The notes: generated by a model not told the origin, from the sequence alone. A stretch of DNA of 51,371 nucleotides from Peptococcaceae bacterium (GCA_017399005.1 JAFQEO010000015.1:1-51371), one strand, 5' to 3'; numbered from the stretch's first letter, positions 1 to 8,421 are shown. Translations and numbers: made by a program.

Positions 1-90
1 CACCTGTACCCATCCCGAACACAGAAGTTAAGTCCTCCAGCGCCGATGGTACTGCGTATTCTTTTCGTGGGAGAGTAGGTCATTGCCAGG
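1..90 (+). rRNA. rrf: 5S ribosomal RNA, 3' part
   Basis: The window opens inside a 5S rRNA. The conserved block with CCCATCCCGAACACAGAAG and the later GTGGGAGAGTAGG are both present. Roughly the first quarter of the gene lies outside the window. The 3' end is placed near 90, just before a strong terminator, so this marks the end of an rRNA operon. Confidence 0.95.
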
Positions 91-96
91 ATAGAG

Positions 97-140
97 AAAG
101 AGAAGAGAGCTAATCTGACGGATTAGCTCTCTTCTCTTTT
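97..140 (+). terminator. rRNA operon terminator
   Basis: A perfect 19-bp inverted repeat (97-115 with 121-139) with a 5-nt loop ends in a T-rich 3' arm and a short T run. It directly follows the 5S gene. Confidence 0.9.
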
Positions 141-304
141 GTTGTCTGAAATTCTATTTCAGAAACGCTGATAGATTTATGTCTAATAAGGGTATATAAT
201 AAAAAACTTCTGTTGAGACACAACGTGATGTATAGAAAAAGACTATAAGGATAAAGAAAGAAAGCTCTTTTCATTTAACTGCCAATATGATATAGTAATT
301 AAAC

Positions 305-320
305 GAACTATATCTAGTGA
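305..320. promoter_or_regulatory. NrdR box 1
   Basis: The 16-mer GAACTATATCTAGTGA fits the NrdR consensus (acaCwAtATaTwGtgt) at all the strongly conserved positions. It overlaps the -35 region of the probable nrdDG promoter. A second box lies exactly 42 bp downstream, four helical turns, which is the usual paired arrangement for NrdR. Confidence 0.8.
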
Positions 321-331
321 TATTTTGTTAA

Positions 332-337
332 TATAAT
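332..337 (+). promoter_or_regulatory. Probable nrdDG -10 element
   Basis: A perfect TATAAT lies between the two NrdR boxes. No good -35 hexamer lies 17 bp upstream (the sequence there is TATATC, inside box 1). Transcription would start near 344, so the 5' UTR would be about 80 nt. The bracketing by NrdR boxes supports this as the regulated promoter. Confidence 0.55.
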
Positions 338-346
338 TGGAAAATT

Positions 347-362
347 TCACTAGATTTAGTTT
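347..362. promoter_or_regulatory. NrdR box 2
   Basis: TCACTAGATTTAGTTT keeps the core C-w-A-n-A-T-n-T-w-G of NrdR boxes. It lies just downstream of the presumed transcription start and 42 bp from box 1, so NrdR bound to both would cover the promoter. Confidence 0.75.
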
Positions 363-426
363 GTTTGATAGACAATACAAGAAGTTAAGTTAAATAGAAG
401 TTATTACTGAAGGGGGAACGCGCAAT

Positions 427-2553
427 ATGGAAGGATATTATGTAATAAAGAAAGACGGAACAAGAGAGGCATTTGATGTTTCAAAAGTAACGAAAGCTGT
501 TAATAAATCGGCTTATCGTGCAATGGTAGAATTTACAGAGTCTGATTTGAATTTTATTTCCGGCTTTGTTGAAGCCAAAGTGCGTTCTAGAACAACAAAA
601 GAAGTGCCTATCAGTGAAATGCATAATATTGTGGAAAGTGCGCTGGACAACACAAATCCTCTGGTTGCGAAAAGCTATCGTGATTACCGGAATTACAAAC
701 AGGATTTTGTGCATATGCTAGATGAAGTGTATAAAAAAAGTCAGTCGATCATGTATATCGGCGATAAAGAGAACAGCAATACTGACAGTGCGCTAGTTTC
801 TACCAAACGCAGTCTGATTTTTAATCAGCTTAATAAGGAATTGTATCAGAAATTTTTCCTGACCACGGAAGAACTGCAGGCCTGCCGGGAAGGCTATATT
901 TATATTCATGATATGTCGGCTCGTCGTGATACTATGAACTGCTGCCTCTTTGATGTACAAAATGTGCTGAAGGGCGGCTTTGAGATGGGGAATCTGTGGT
1001 ACAATGAACCAAAAAGCCTGAATGTTGCTTTCGATGTTATCGGTGATATTGTTTTGAGTGCAGCCAGCCAGCAGTATGGGGGGTTTACGATTCCAAGCGT
1101 GGATCTGATTCTGGAACCATATGCAGAGCTGAGCTACAGTAAAGATGTAGCCAAATATCTGGAACTGGGGTTAACACAGGAACGGGCCGAAGAAGAGGCA
1201 CTGAAAAATATTGAATATGAATTCCGGCAGGGATTCCAGGGCTGGGAGTATAAATTCAATACTGTCGGTTCCAGCCGTGGGGATTATCCGTTTATTACAG
1301 TGACCACCGGTACAGGCACAGGGCGTTTTGCAAAGATGGCATCGATTACAATGTTTGAAGTGCGTCGCGGCGGACAGGGAAAAGCCGGTTTCAAAAAACC
1401 AGTGCTGTTCCCGAAAATCGTATTTCTGTATGACAAAGAACTGCATGGTCCGGGAAAATGCTGCGAAGATGTTTTTGAAGCGGGGATTCTGTGTTCCAGC
1501 AAAACCATGTATCCTGACTGGCTCAGCCTGACAGGAGACGGTTATGTAGCCGGTATCTATAAAAAATACGGAAAGATTATCAGCCCGATGGGCTGTCGTG
1601 CCTTCCTGTCTCCATGGTTTGAACGTGGCGGCATGAAACCTGCCGATGACGATGACCAGCCGGTGTTTGTTGGGCGATTCAATATTGGTGCAATCAGTCT
1701 GCACTTGCCAATGATTCTGGCAAAATCCCGTCAGGAAAGCAGAGATTTCTACGAAGTGCTGGATTATTATCTGAATCTGATTCGGAAACTGCATATCCGC
1801 ACCTATGATTATCTGGGTGAAATGAGAGCATCCACCAATCCGCTGGCTTATTGCGAAGGCGGGTTTTATGGTGGTAACCTGAATATTCACGATAAAATCA
1901 AGCCGCTTTTAAAAACAGCAACAGCATCTTTTGGAATTACTGCGCTGAATGAATTGCAGCAGCTGTATAATAAAAAATCGCTGGTAGAAGACGGTGCATT
2001 TGCACTGGAAGTATTGGAATATATCAATAAAAAAATTAACGAGTTTAAAGAGGAAGATGGCAATCTGTATGCGATTTACGGGACACCGGCAGAATCTCTG
2101 ACTGGGCTGCAGGTGCAGCAGTTCCGTGCAAAATTCGGAATTATTGAAAATGTTTCTGACCATGCCTATGTAAGCAACAGCTTCCACTGCCATGTGTCTG
2201 AAGATATTACTCCGATTGAAAAACAGAACCTGGAATACCGTTTCTGGGAGCTGTGTAATGGCGGCAAAATCCAGTATGTGAAATATCCGATTGATTATAA
2301 TATGGAAGCGCTGAAAACTCTGGTGCGCCGTGCGATGGATATGGGCTTTTATGAAGGTGTAAACCTGTCGCTGGCTTACTGTGATGAATGTGGTCATCAG
2401 GAACTGGAGATGGATGTCTGCCCGAAATGCGGCAGCCGGAATCTGACAAAAATTGAGCGTATGAATGGTTATCTGTCCTATTCCCGTGTGAAAGGCGATA
2501 CCCGTTTAAATGATGCGAAAATGGTTGAAATTTCAGAAAGGAAGAGCATGTAA
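427..2553 (+). CDS. nrdD: Anaerobic (class III) ribonucleoside-triphosphate reductase
   Basis: This oxygen-sensitive glycyl-radical enzyme reduces NTPs to dNTPs. The 708-aa protein begins with an ATP-cone (about residues 4-93, starting YYVIKKDGTREAFD), which senses ATP/dATP. The long catalytic barrel includes MNCCLFDVQN. The C-terminus has the structural zinc site (Cys652, 655, 665, 668) followed by the radical loop RMNGYLSYSR, with the radical on Gly681. The ATG at 427 follows the ribosome-binding sequence GAAGGGGGAA. The stop codon overlaps the nrdG start by one base (TAATG), so the activase is translationally coupled. Two NrdR boxes upstream and nrdR itself 1.2 kb downstream indicate feedback repression. 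The family call is secure. Confidence 0.97.
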   Translation: MEGYYVIKKDGTREAFDVSKVTKAVNKSAYRAMVEFTESDLNFISGFVEAKVRSRTTKEVPISEMHNIVESALDNTNPLVAKSYRDYRNYKQDFVHMLDEVYKKSQSIMYIGDKENSNTDSALVSTKRSLIFNQLNKELYQKFFLTTEELQACREGYIYIHDMSARRDTMNCCLFDVQNVLKGGFEMGNLWYNEPKSLNVAFDVIGDIVLSAASQQYGGFTIPSVDLILEPYAELSYSKDVAKYLELGLTQERAEEEALKNIEYEFRQGFQGWEYKFNTVGSSRGDYPFITVTTGTGTGRFAKMASITMFEVRRGGQGKAGFKKPVLFPKIVFLYDKELHGPGKCCEDVFEAGILCSSKTMYPDWLSLTGDGYVAGIYKKYGKIISPMGCRAFLSPWFERGGMKPADDDDQPVFVGRFNIGAISLHLPMILAKSRQESRDFYEVLDYYLNLIRKLHIRTYDYLGEMRASTNPLAYCEGGFYGGNLNIHDKIKPLLKTATASFGITALNELQQLYNKKSLVEDGAFALEVLEYINKKINEFKEEDGNLYAIYGTPAESLTGLQVQQFRAKFGIIENVSDHAYVSNSFHCHVSEDITPIEKQNLEYRFWELCNGGKIQYVKYPIDYNMEALKTLVRRAMDMGFYEGVNLSLAYCDECGHQELEMDVCPKCGSRNLTKIERMNGYLSYSRVKGDTRLNDAKMVEISERKSM

Positions 2554-3044
2554 TGCGATACCATAATATTACTCATGATGATATGCTGAACGGTGACGGG
2601 CTTCGCGTTGTGCTCTGGGTGGCTGGCTGCACACATCAGTGTGAGCAGTGTCAGAATCCGATTACCTGGGATATTGAAGGCGGAATTCCGTTTGATGATG
2701 CGGCTCGTGAGGAAATTTTTGCAGAGCTGCAGAAAGATTATATTTCCGGCATTACATTCAGTGGCGGGGACCCGCTTCATCCGCACAACCGTGCCGAAGT
2801 GGCTGCCCTTATCCGGGAAATTAAAGAGAAATTTCCGCAGAAAACCATCTGGCTGTATACCGGCTATGTGTGGGATGCGGTAAAAAATCTTCCGTACATT
2901 GCTGATGTGGATGTGCTGGTGGACGGGCCGTTTCAGATTGACAAGCTGGATGTAAAACTGCACTGGCGTGGAAGTGCCAATCAGCGAGTGATTAATGTAA
3001 AAGAGACATTGCGCCTGGGACAGATGGTGCTCTGGTCTGAATAA
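2553..3044 (+). CDS. nrdG: Anaerobic ribonucleotide reductase activating protein
   Basis: NrdG is a radical-SAM activase that uses a [4Fe-4S] cluster and S-adenosylmethionine to put the glycyl radical on NrdD. The 163-aa protein has the CxxxCxxC cluster motif at Cys26, Cys30 and Cys33 (GCTHQCEQC) and the SAM-binding ITFSGGDPL. Its length is normal for the short NrdG family. It shares one base with the nrdD stop codon and is followed by a strong terminator, so nrdDG is a two-gene operon. Confidence 0.96.
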   Translation: MRYHNITHDDMLNGDGLRVVLWVAGCTHQCEQCQNPITWDIEGGIPFDDAAREEIFAELQKDYISGITFSGGDPLHPHNRAEVAALIREIKEKFPQKTIWLYTGYVWDAVKNLPYIADVDVLVDGPFQIDKLDVKLHWRGSANQRVINVKETLRLGQMVLWSE

Positions 3045-3053
3045 AAATATTGA

Positions 3054-3095
3054 AACCTTCAGTTCGGGGAAGTGCCTCGGACTGAAGGTTTTTTT
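3054..3095 (+). terminator. nrdDG terminator
   Basis: A long stem (AACCTTCAGT pairing with ACTGAAGGTT, extended inward to a small AAGTG loop) is followed by seven T residues. Confidence 0.9.
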
Positions 3096-3112
3096 GAATG
3101 AATCTATGTACC

Positions 3113-3140
3113 TTGACTCTGAAATGTGGTAAAATAAAAT
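3113..3140 (+). promoter_or_regulatory. dut promoter
   Basis: TTGACT and TAAAAT are separated by 16 bp. The predicted start near 3147 leaves a leader of about 45 nt before the chosen dut start codon, and rules out the longer upstream reading of that gene. Confidence 0.7.
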
Positions 3141-3190
3141 GTGATTTATTTACAACGCACTTTAATTTTTACGATATTAGAGGTGTTTCT

Positions 3191-3694
3191 ATGCAGAGAG
3201 TCGCAAAATTTTATAAAGTGAGCCTGAAACAGTTTCAGGAAGGCTGGCAGGATACTTTTGGACAGGCTGCAGAGCAGGAAGTTTATGAATCTTTAAAACT
3301 GCCTGTACGTGCTACCGCCGGTTCGGCCGGTTATGATTTCTTCAGCCCGCTGACATTTTCACTGGCTCCGGGAGAAACTATCAAAATTCCAACAGGAATC
3401 CGTGCAGAAATCAGTGAAGGCTGGGTGCTGCAGTGTTATCCGCGCAGCGGTCTGGGCTTCAAATTCCGCCTGCAGCTGAATAATACGGTTGGAATTATTG
3501 ACAGTGACTATTTTTATTCGGATAATGAAGGTCATATCTTTGCGAAAATCACCAATGACAGCAAAGAAGGAAAAACGCTGACCGTGGAAGCGGGGCAGGG
3601 CTTTATGCAGGGTATTTTTATGCCGTTTGGTATCACCGTGGATGATGAAGTGACTGCTGTTCGCAACGGCGGATTTGGCAGCACAACAAAATAA
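3191..3694 (+). CDS. dut: dUTP diphosphatase (dUTPase)
   Basis: This enzyme hydrolyses dUTP to dUMP and pyrophosphate. It keeps uracil out of DNA and supplies dUMP for ThyX, encoded later in the window. The trimeric dUTPase motifs are visible in order: AGSAGYDFF, PRSGLGFKF, NTVGIIDSDYF, and the C-terminal glycine-rich GGFGSTTK that closes over the active site. I start it at the ATG at 3191, behind AGAGGTG. The frame is open back to 3098, but that extension would begin upstream of the promoter. The result is 167 aa, slightly longer than the usual 140-155 because of an N-terminal extension of about 35 residues. nrdR follows 41 bp later, probably in the same transcript. Confidence 0.93.
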   Translation: MQRVAKFYKVSLKQFQEGWQDTFGQAAEQEVYESLKLPVRATAGSAGYDFFSPLTFSLAPGETIKIPTGIRAEISEGWVLQCYPRSGLGFKFRLQLNNTVGIIDSDYFYSDNEGHIFAKITNDSKEGKTLTVEAGQGFMQGIFMPFGITVDDEVTAVRNGGFGSTTK

Positions 3695-3735
3695 ATTGCA
3701 GTTAACAGACATCATGTTTGAAGGGGGCAACGATT

Positions 3736-4185
3736 ATGCAGTGTCCGGTTTGTCAGGGTGACAGCAAAGTATTAGATACAAGATGGATTGAAGAAGAAAA
3801 TTCGATTCGTCGCAAACGGGAATGCATACAATGTAACAAACGATTTGTTACTTATGAAAAAATTGAGGACAAACCTCTGGTCGTTATCAAAAAAAGCGGG
3901 CGCAGAGAGCTGTTTGATGATTCCAAACTTCTGAAAGGTCTGGCAAAGGCCTGTGAAAAACGGCCGGTTAGTATTGATCAGCTGAAACAGATGATTGCGG
4001 ATGTAGAGAAAGAACTGAAAAACCAGTATACAGAAGTACCAGTCAGCGAGATTGGGGAGTGCATTATGCGCAAACTGTTGCAGATGGATGAAGTGGCTTA
4101 TGTGCGTTTTGCCTCTGTTTATAAAGAATTCAGTGATGTACAGACTTTTATACGGGAAATTGAAGTCATGAAGGAGAGAAAGTAA
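3736..4185 (+). CDS. nrdR: Transcriptional repressor NrdR
   Basis: NrdR is a nucleotide-sensing repressor of ribonucleotide reductase genes. The 149-aa protein has an N-terminal zinc ribbon (Cys3, 6, 30, 33; MQCPVCQGDSKVLDTRW) and an ATP-cone (about residues 48-138, VVIKKSGRRELFD). The ATP-cone is related to the one at the start of NrdD. The ATG at 3736 is preceded by GAAGGGGG and gives the canonical MxCPxC start; an upstream in-frame TTG at 3718 is not needed. The likely targets are the two boxes upstream of nrdD in this window. No NrdR box was seen in front of dut or nrdR itself. Confidence 0.97.
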   Translation: MQCPVCQGDSKVLDTRWIEEENSIRRKRECIQCNKRFVTYEKIEDKPLVVIKKSGRRELFDDSKLLKGLAKACEKRPVSIDQLKQMIADVEKELKNQYTEVPVSEIGECIMRKLLQMDEVAYVRFASVYKEFSDVQTFIREIEVMKERK

Positions 4186-4188
4186 TTC

Positions 4189-4683
4189 ATGGATGAACAG
4201 GTACTGCGCTATCGGGAAGCAAAACTGATGGAGCCGATTTATCGTATGTTCAAAGTCATTGAACAGGAAGATGTACTGAAGGCACAGACGCTGATGTCCG
4301 TTACCATGCAGTATATTATCGAGCATTACAGTGGAAAAAATCTGACACCGGCTGATGTACAGCAGATTCTTCGGGCGGTATTGCTGAAAGAGGAAGACGG
4401 CAGATATTATGCCATGTATGTATATAATGAGATTCAGGTAAAGGCCGCTGGCTGGCTGACAATTCTGGCTGTTGACTGTCCGGTAACGCTGGAAGCGCTC
4501 GGGGCAATGGCAGACAAGCTGGCAGAAGAACTGCAGAAAAAGGATTTTATCACCTTAACGGCAGCTGAGGTTATGAATCTGCTGGAACAGATTGTGATGC
4601 CGGTGGATGCTGTGGTTCTGGAACGGCTGCAGCTGAACAGAGAGCGTTATCTTGCAGAATTAAGAACTTTTTTAGTACAATGA
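4189..4683 (+). CDS. Hypothetical protein downstream of nrdR
   Basis: I do not recognise this 164-aa protein. It is soluble, probably mostly helical and mildly acidic, and has no signal peptide, membrane segment or cysteine cluster (one Cys, in AVDCPVTLE). It starts 3 nt after the nrdR stop with a good AAGGAGAG site inside the end of nrdR, so the two are cotranscribed and probably translationally coupled. Its place in the dut-nrdR transcript is the only hint to a role. Confidence 0.85.
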   Translation: MDEQVLRYREAKLMEPIYRMFKVIEQEDVLKAQTLMSVTMQYIIEHYSGKNLTPADVQQILRAVLLKEEDGRYYAMYVYNEIQVKAAGWLTILAVDCPVTLEALGAMADKLAEELQKKDFITLTAAEVMNLLEQIVMPVDAVVLERLQLNRERYLAELRTFLVQ

Positions 4684-4767
4684 GCGTCTAATAAACAGGA
4701 AACTGTCTGCGTTTAGCAGAAAAGAAAGACAACAGGGCAGAATAACTGGCAAAAGGAGCGTTGACCA

Positions 4768-6189
4768 TTGGATAAAGAAAAAGGGACGAGCGGTCAGAGC
4801 CGCTCAGAAAAACATACAAAACATAGCAAAAGTAAAAGAGTAAATGGCAAAAAAATTGCACTGATTGTATTTCTGGTAATTGTTTTACTGGCAGCCAGTG
4901 CTATTGCAATGGCTTTTATGAATATTAAGCCGCCTGTAATCGGCGATATCATTGATGGTAAAAAAGATGAGGGGCGGACAGATGGTGTTTACAGTGTTCT
5001 GGTTGTCGGTACTGACAAAGTAGGGTTGAATACCGATACGATTCTGGTGGCATCTCTGGACAGTGTAAATAATCGTGCCAGTGTGATGAGTATTCCGCGC
5101 GATACGATGTCTAATGTGAATCGCAATGTAAAAAAAATCAATGCAGCGTATTCGATTGGTGCGAAAAATGGCAAAGGCAATGTGAAAAAACTGAAAGAGG
5201 AAGTATCTGACCTGATAGGGTTTGAGGTAGATAATTATGTGGTTGTAAATCTCAAGGCTTTTGAAGAACTGATTGATGCTATCGGCGGTGTTACCATTGA
5301 CGTGCCGCGTAATATGAACTATGATGATCCGTATCAGGATTTGCATATTCATATTGACAAAGGTCTGCAGACTTTAAACGGGGAGCAGGCAATTGGATTT
5401 GTTCGTTACCGCAGCGGGTATGCAGAAGGCGATATCGGTCGTGTAAAAGCCCAGCAGCTGTTTATCGAGGCTCTGGTAAATCAGGTGGCATCTCCGTCTA
5501 CGGTTACCAAAATGCCAAAACTGATTGACATTGTGCTGGAAAACATGGATACAGATTTAACGAACGGTGAATTAATCTGGTTCGGGAAAGAAGTTCTGGA
5601 TATTGATATGGAAAACGACTTCCACATGTTTGTACTGCCGGGTGAAGCGCAGTATGTAGGCAATGTATCATATTATTTACCAGATAAAGCGGGAATTCTG
5701 GAAGTTGTAAATAACTACTTTAATCCAAATGAAGAACCGATTACAAACCTGAATGTGGTGGATATGGCTGCAATTCGTCAGAAAGAGGCCGCTCGTCAGG
5801 AAGCGTTAACCGAAGAACAGCGTCGGCAGGCAGAAGAACTGAAGGAACAGCTGGAAAACGATGTAATCATTCTTGATGAAAACGGAAATCCGGTGGAACC
5901 TTTGCCGGATGAAGGAGACAATGGAGAAATCGGCAGTGAAACAGATACTCCATCAGGTGAAGGTCAACAGGAACTGACTGGAACAGATGAACATACAAAC
6001 GGGAATGGTACACTGGAACAGCCGGCAACACAGCCTGGCAGTATTCCAGGTGAGGTGCTGCAGGGTCAGGAACCGCCTGTGAATCCAAATCCACAGCCAG
6101 AAATACCACCTGCTGATACTGGCAGCAATACCGTAGAAACACAGCCTGGTGCTATTCCGGGTGAAGTGCTGAAACAGGATCCCGTGTAA
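4768..6189 (+). CDS. LytR-CpsA-Psr (LCP) family cell-wall ligase
   Basis: LCP proteins transfer lipid-linked glycopolymers onto peptidoglycan outside the membrane. The order is: a basic cytoplasmic tail rich in Lys, Ser and His; one membrane segment (about residues 30-50); and an LCP domain (about 72-250). The catalytic signature is present: TDTILVAS, the Arg of IPRDT, and RYRSGYAEGDIGRVKAQQ. A hydrophilic C-terminal tail of roughly 140 residues follows, rich in Glu, Pro and Gly and carrying a duplicated QPG(S/A)IPGEVL segment. The start is a TTG behind AAAGGAG; no ATG fits better. It sits apart from any visible polymer-synthesis genes, so the glycopolymer is unknown. Confidence 0.92.
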   Translation: MDKEKGTSGQSRSEKHTKHSKSKRVNGKKIALIVFLVIVLLAASAIAMAFMNIKPPVIGDIIDGKKDEGRTDGVYSVLVVGTDKVGLNTDTILVASLDSVNNRASVMSIPRDTMSNVNRNVKKINAAYSIGAKNGKGNVKKLKEEVSDLIGFEVDNYVVVNLKAFEELIDAIGGVTIDVPRNMNYDDPYQDLHIHIDKGLQTLNGEQAIGFVRYRSGYAEGDIGRVKAQQLFIEALVNQVASPSTVTKMPKLIDIVLENMDTDLTNGELIWFGKEVLDIDMENDFHMFVLPGEAQYVGNVSYYLPDKAGILEVVNNYFNPNEEPITNLNVVDMAAIRQKEAARQEALTEEQRRQAEELKEQLENDVIILDENGNPVEPLPDEGDNGEIGSETDTPSGEGQQELTGTDEHTNGNGTLEQPATQPGSIPGEVLQGQEPPVNPNPQPEIPPADTGSNTVETQPGAIPGEVLKQDPV

Positions 6190-6216
6190 CAGGCATTAAA
6201 TAAAAGGAGAATTGTT

Positions 6217-6594
6217 ATGTTTGCAGAACAGAAAGATACGATTTTAGAAACTATTCGTTTAGCAAAAGAAAGAGAAGAAGCCCGCATTGCATATGAGGCA
6301 GAGAACGGTCCTAAAAAATGGGGGGTCTATCTGCCGGAAGAAAAGGCACTGAATGAATATCTGCTGACGGTAGAACGCGAAGTGGTAGAGGTTTTGGAAG
6401 TACTGATGCTGCTGGGGCGTAATGATGAACGTCGCAAAGAAGGTCTAACACCGGAAGAAAACTATCTGGAACTGCAGCAGGAACGGTATCATCATCATCC
6501 GGATCAGCTGGCAGCTGTATATTATTTAACCGGCAAACGTCCTCTGCATAAATTCATTGAAGATGGTCTGGAATATCTGGGCGTTGTGCTGTAA
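6217..6594 (+). CDS. Small conserved protein, possibly DUF3775-like
   Basis: This is a 125-aa soluble protein with charged helices. The C-terminal pattern, LLGRNDERR followed by QLAAVYYLTGKRPLHKFIEDGLEYLG, resembles what I recall of the DUF3775 family, but I could not run a comparison. It lies 27 bp after the LCP gene with its own AAAGGAG site and is followed by a terminator, so it is probably the last gene of that transcript. No function can be given. Confidence 0.8.
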   Translation: MFAEQKDTILETIRLAKEREEARIAYEAENGPKKWGVYLPEEKALNEYLLTVEREVVEVLEVLMLLGRNDERRKEGLTPEENYLELQQERYHHHPDQLAAVYYLTGKRPLHKFIEDGLEYLGVVL

Positions 6595-6613
6595 AAAAAT
6601 AATATCGAAATGG

Positions 6614-6649
6614 CGACAGAAGAAGAATTAATTCTTCTGTCGTTTTTTT
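6614..6649 (+). terminator. Intrinsic terminator
   Basis: An 11-bp perfect stem (CGACAGAAGAA with TTCTTCTGTCG) with a 7-nt loop is followed by a T tract. Confidence 0.9.
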
Positions 6650-6696
6650 ATAGGATAGACCATATTATTTGAAGCAAAAAGGAGATGAATGAGGCT

Positions 6697-7383
6697 GTGA
6701 AACGATCCATTTGTTATCGATGGTTTTTTTATTTGAGCGGATTAACGATTCTCGCCTTTGGTCTAACATTAAATACAAAAGCAGATTTAGGTGTTTCGCC
6801 CATTCTTTCGTTATCGTATTGTGTCTCAGAACTATCGGAAATCAGTCTTGCGAACACAACCTTTGTTATGTACTGTTTTTTTGTGATTATGCAGCTAGCA
6901 TTGCATTGCCTTGAAAAAAAGAAATCTGTGATTTTGCTTCAGGATATACTGCAGCTTCCTCTCAGCCTTATTTTTACCAGAGTAATGGGCATTTTTGTAT
7001 ATTGGATTCCGGATTTTGCAGAAGATTTTTCCGGTCAGTTTGCAGGAACGACAGGTTTTCGGATTATAATACTTGTTGTGGCGATTATCTGTACTGGCAT
7101 TGGGACGGCCATGTCTATTAATATGCGGATTGTGGCCAATCCGGCAGATGGTTTTGTACAGGCATTATCTGATTTCAATGGAAAAAATGCAGGTCTGATG
7201 AAAAACTGCGTCGATGGATTCTGCCTGATGATTGCCCTGTGCATTGGCCTGGCGGTGGCGCATCAACCGGTTGGGGTAGGAATTGGCACAATTCTGGCAG
7301 TGCTTGGAACAGGGCGGGTGGTAGCGCTATTTAACTATTTCTGTATGAGAAAAATGAAGCGGCTTGCTGCTGTGGCAGAGTAA
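6697..7383 (+). CDS. YczE/DUF6198-type integral membrane protein
   Basis: This is a hydrophobic protein with about five or six membrane segments and the family's hallmark N-terminus (GLTILAFGLTLNTKADLGVSPI). A second conserved stretch, GIGTAMSINMRIVANPADGFVQALSD, is also typical. The role is unknown; members are annotated as YczE/YyaS/YitT-like. I choose the GTG at 6697 (228 aa) because AAAAGGAGATG lies 9-10 nt before it. The in-frame ATG at 6685 overlaps that site and would be too close to it. Confidence 0.85.
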   Translation: MKRSICYRWFFYLSGLTILAFGLTLNTKADLGVSPILSLSYCVSELSEISLANTTFVMYCFFVIMQLALHCLEKKKSVILLQDILQLPLSLIFTRVMGIFVYWIPDFAEDFSGQFAGTTGFRIIILVVAIICTGIGTAMSINMRIVANPADGFVQALSDFNGKNAGLMKNCVDGFCLMIALCIGLAVAHQPVGVGIGTILAVLGTGRVVALFNYFCMRKMKRLAAVAE

Positions 7384-7589
7384 CCTGGATGTGATTTGAT
7401 AATATCGTAAAAAAATGGATGGGGCAGTGCTGTTCAAAAGCCGCAGGTGCCCTTCTCATAAAAATATTGGGTAAAGACAACAGCCGGTATTTTGAAACAG
7501 AAAGCCATAATCAACCTGTGTATCAGACATTAGAAAAAGTATGCTGTAGAAACTGCTGAGCTTCTGAAAAACACAACAGAAAAAACACA
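7384..7589. other. Intergenic stretch without recognisable gene
   Basis: About 200 bp lie between the YczE-like gene and the tatD terminator. I see no coding potential, clear promoter or repeat here. Confidence 0.6.
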
Positions 7590-7638
7590 ACGGCTCTCAT
7601 CCGTGGAATATGTGTAAACATATCAGGATGGGAGCCGT
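7590..7638. terminator. Terminator of metG-tatD, probably bidirectional
   Basis: A long hairpin has ACGGCTCTCATCC pairing with GGATGGGAGCCGT, and a second inner stem ATATGT/ACATAT. It has T runs on both strands and closes the minus-strand metG-tatD operon as well as the plus-strand gene. Confidence 0.8.
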
Positions 7639-7650
7639 TTTTGTATGTGT

Positions 7651-8421
7651 TTATTTTATGCCGTAAATTCGTTTGCCGTTCTGATAGGTGGCTTCTACCA
7701 GTTCTTCCACTGACATGTTGCGAATCTCGGCAATTTTTGCAGCGGTGTGCTGCACCAGCATCGGTTCGTTGCGTTTACCGCGGAATGGTACCGGAGCCAT
7801 GTACGGGCAGTCAGTTTCGATTACCAGATAATCTAACGGGATAGCAGCAGCAACTTCCACTGTTTTGCGTGCATTTTTGAAGGTTACAGGGCCGCCTAAA
7901 CCAATGTAAAAGCCCATTTTGATGACTTCCAGAGCCATTTCCACGCTGCCGGAAAATGCGTGGAGGATACCGCCTACCTGGCGGGCATTGCTGTTTTTTA
8001 AAATATCCAGCGTATCTCCGTGGGCTTCTCTGTCGTGAATCACCAGAGGTTTTTTCAACTGACAGGCTAAATCGATATGCTGCTGGAACAACACTTTTTG
8101 TGCATCTTTTGTGGAGGTATCCCAGTAATAATCCAGTCCGGTTTCGCCAATGCCGACAACTTTGGGATGTTCGGCAAGTTTGCATATCATGTCCCAGCCT
8201 TCCGGTGTATAGGTTTTTACATCTTCCGGATGGAGTCCTACAGCGGCGTACAGTTTATCGTACTGTTCTGCCAGCGCTACCGTGCGGGGGCAATCATCCA
8301 GATTACAGCCGATGTTTACCACCAGAGCCATATTATCATAAATATTGCGGATAACCTGCTCCCGGTCATCGTTAAACTGGTCGTCCAGAATGTGTGCATG
8401 AGTATCGAATAAATTCATCAT
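7651..8421 (-). CDS. tatD: TatD family metal-dependent deoxyribonuclease
   Basis: This 256-aa TIM-barrel hydrolase (YcfH/TatD family) is a 3'-5' exonuclease or nuclease active on DNA. The metal-binding motifs are all present: DTHAHILDDQF near the start, GETGLDYYWD in the middle, VIHDREAH, HAFSGS, and the late ETDCPYMAP. It follows metG on the same strand with a 15-bp gap, a common pairing in Bacillota, so the metG T-box controls it too. Two adjacent ATGs start the frame, behind GGAGAG. Confidence 0.95.
   Translation of the reverse strand: MMNLFDTHAHILDDQFNDDREQVIRNIYDNMALVVNIGCNLDDCPRTVALAEQYDKLYAAVGLHPEDVKTYTPEGWDMICKLAEHPKVVGIGETGLDYYWDTSTKDAQKVLFQQHIDLACQLKKPLVIHDREAHGDTLDILKNSNARQVGGILHAFSGSVEMALEVIKMGFYIGLGGPVTFKNARKTVEVAAAIPLDYLVIETDCPYMAPVPFRGKRNEPMLVQHTAAKIAEIRNMSVEELVEATYQNGKRIYGIK

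Noticed and set aside
1171-1890. 239-aa open frame on the minus strand inside nrdD
   Set aside because: It lies wholly within nrdD on the opposite strand, has no ribosome-binding site or recognisable domain, and shows the Cys/His/Phe-rich composition of an antisense shadow.
3098-3190. 31-residue N-terminal extension of dut
   Set aside because: The extension would start upstream of the -35 element of the dut promoter, and the ATG at 3191 has a good ribosome-binding site and matches the family start better.
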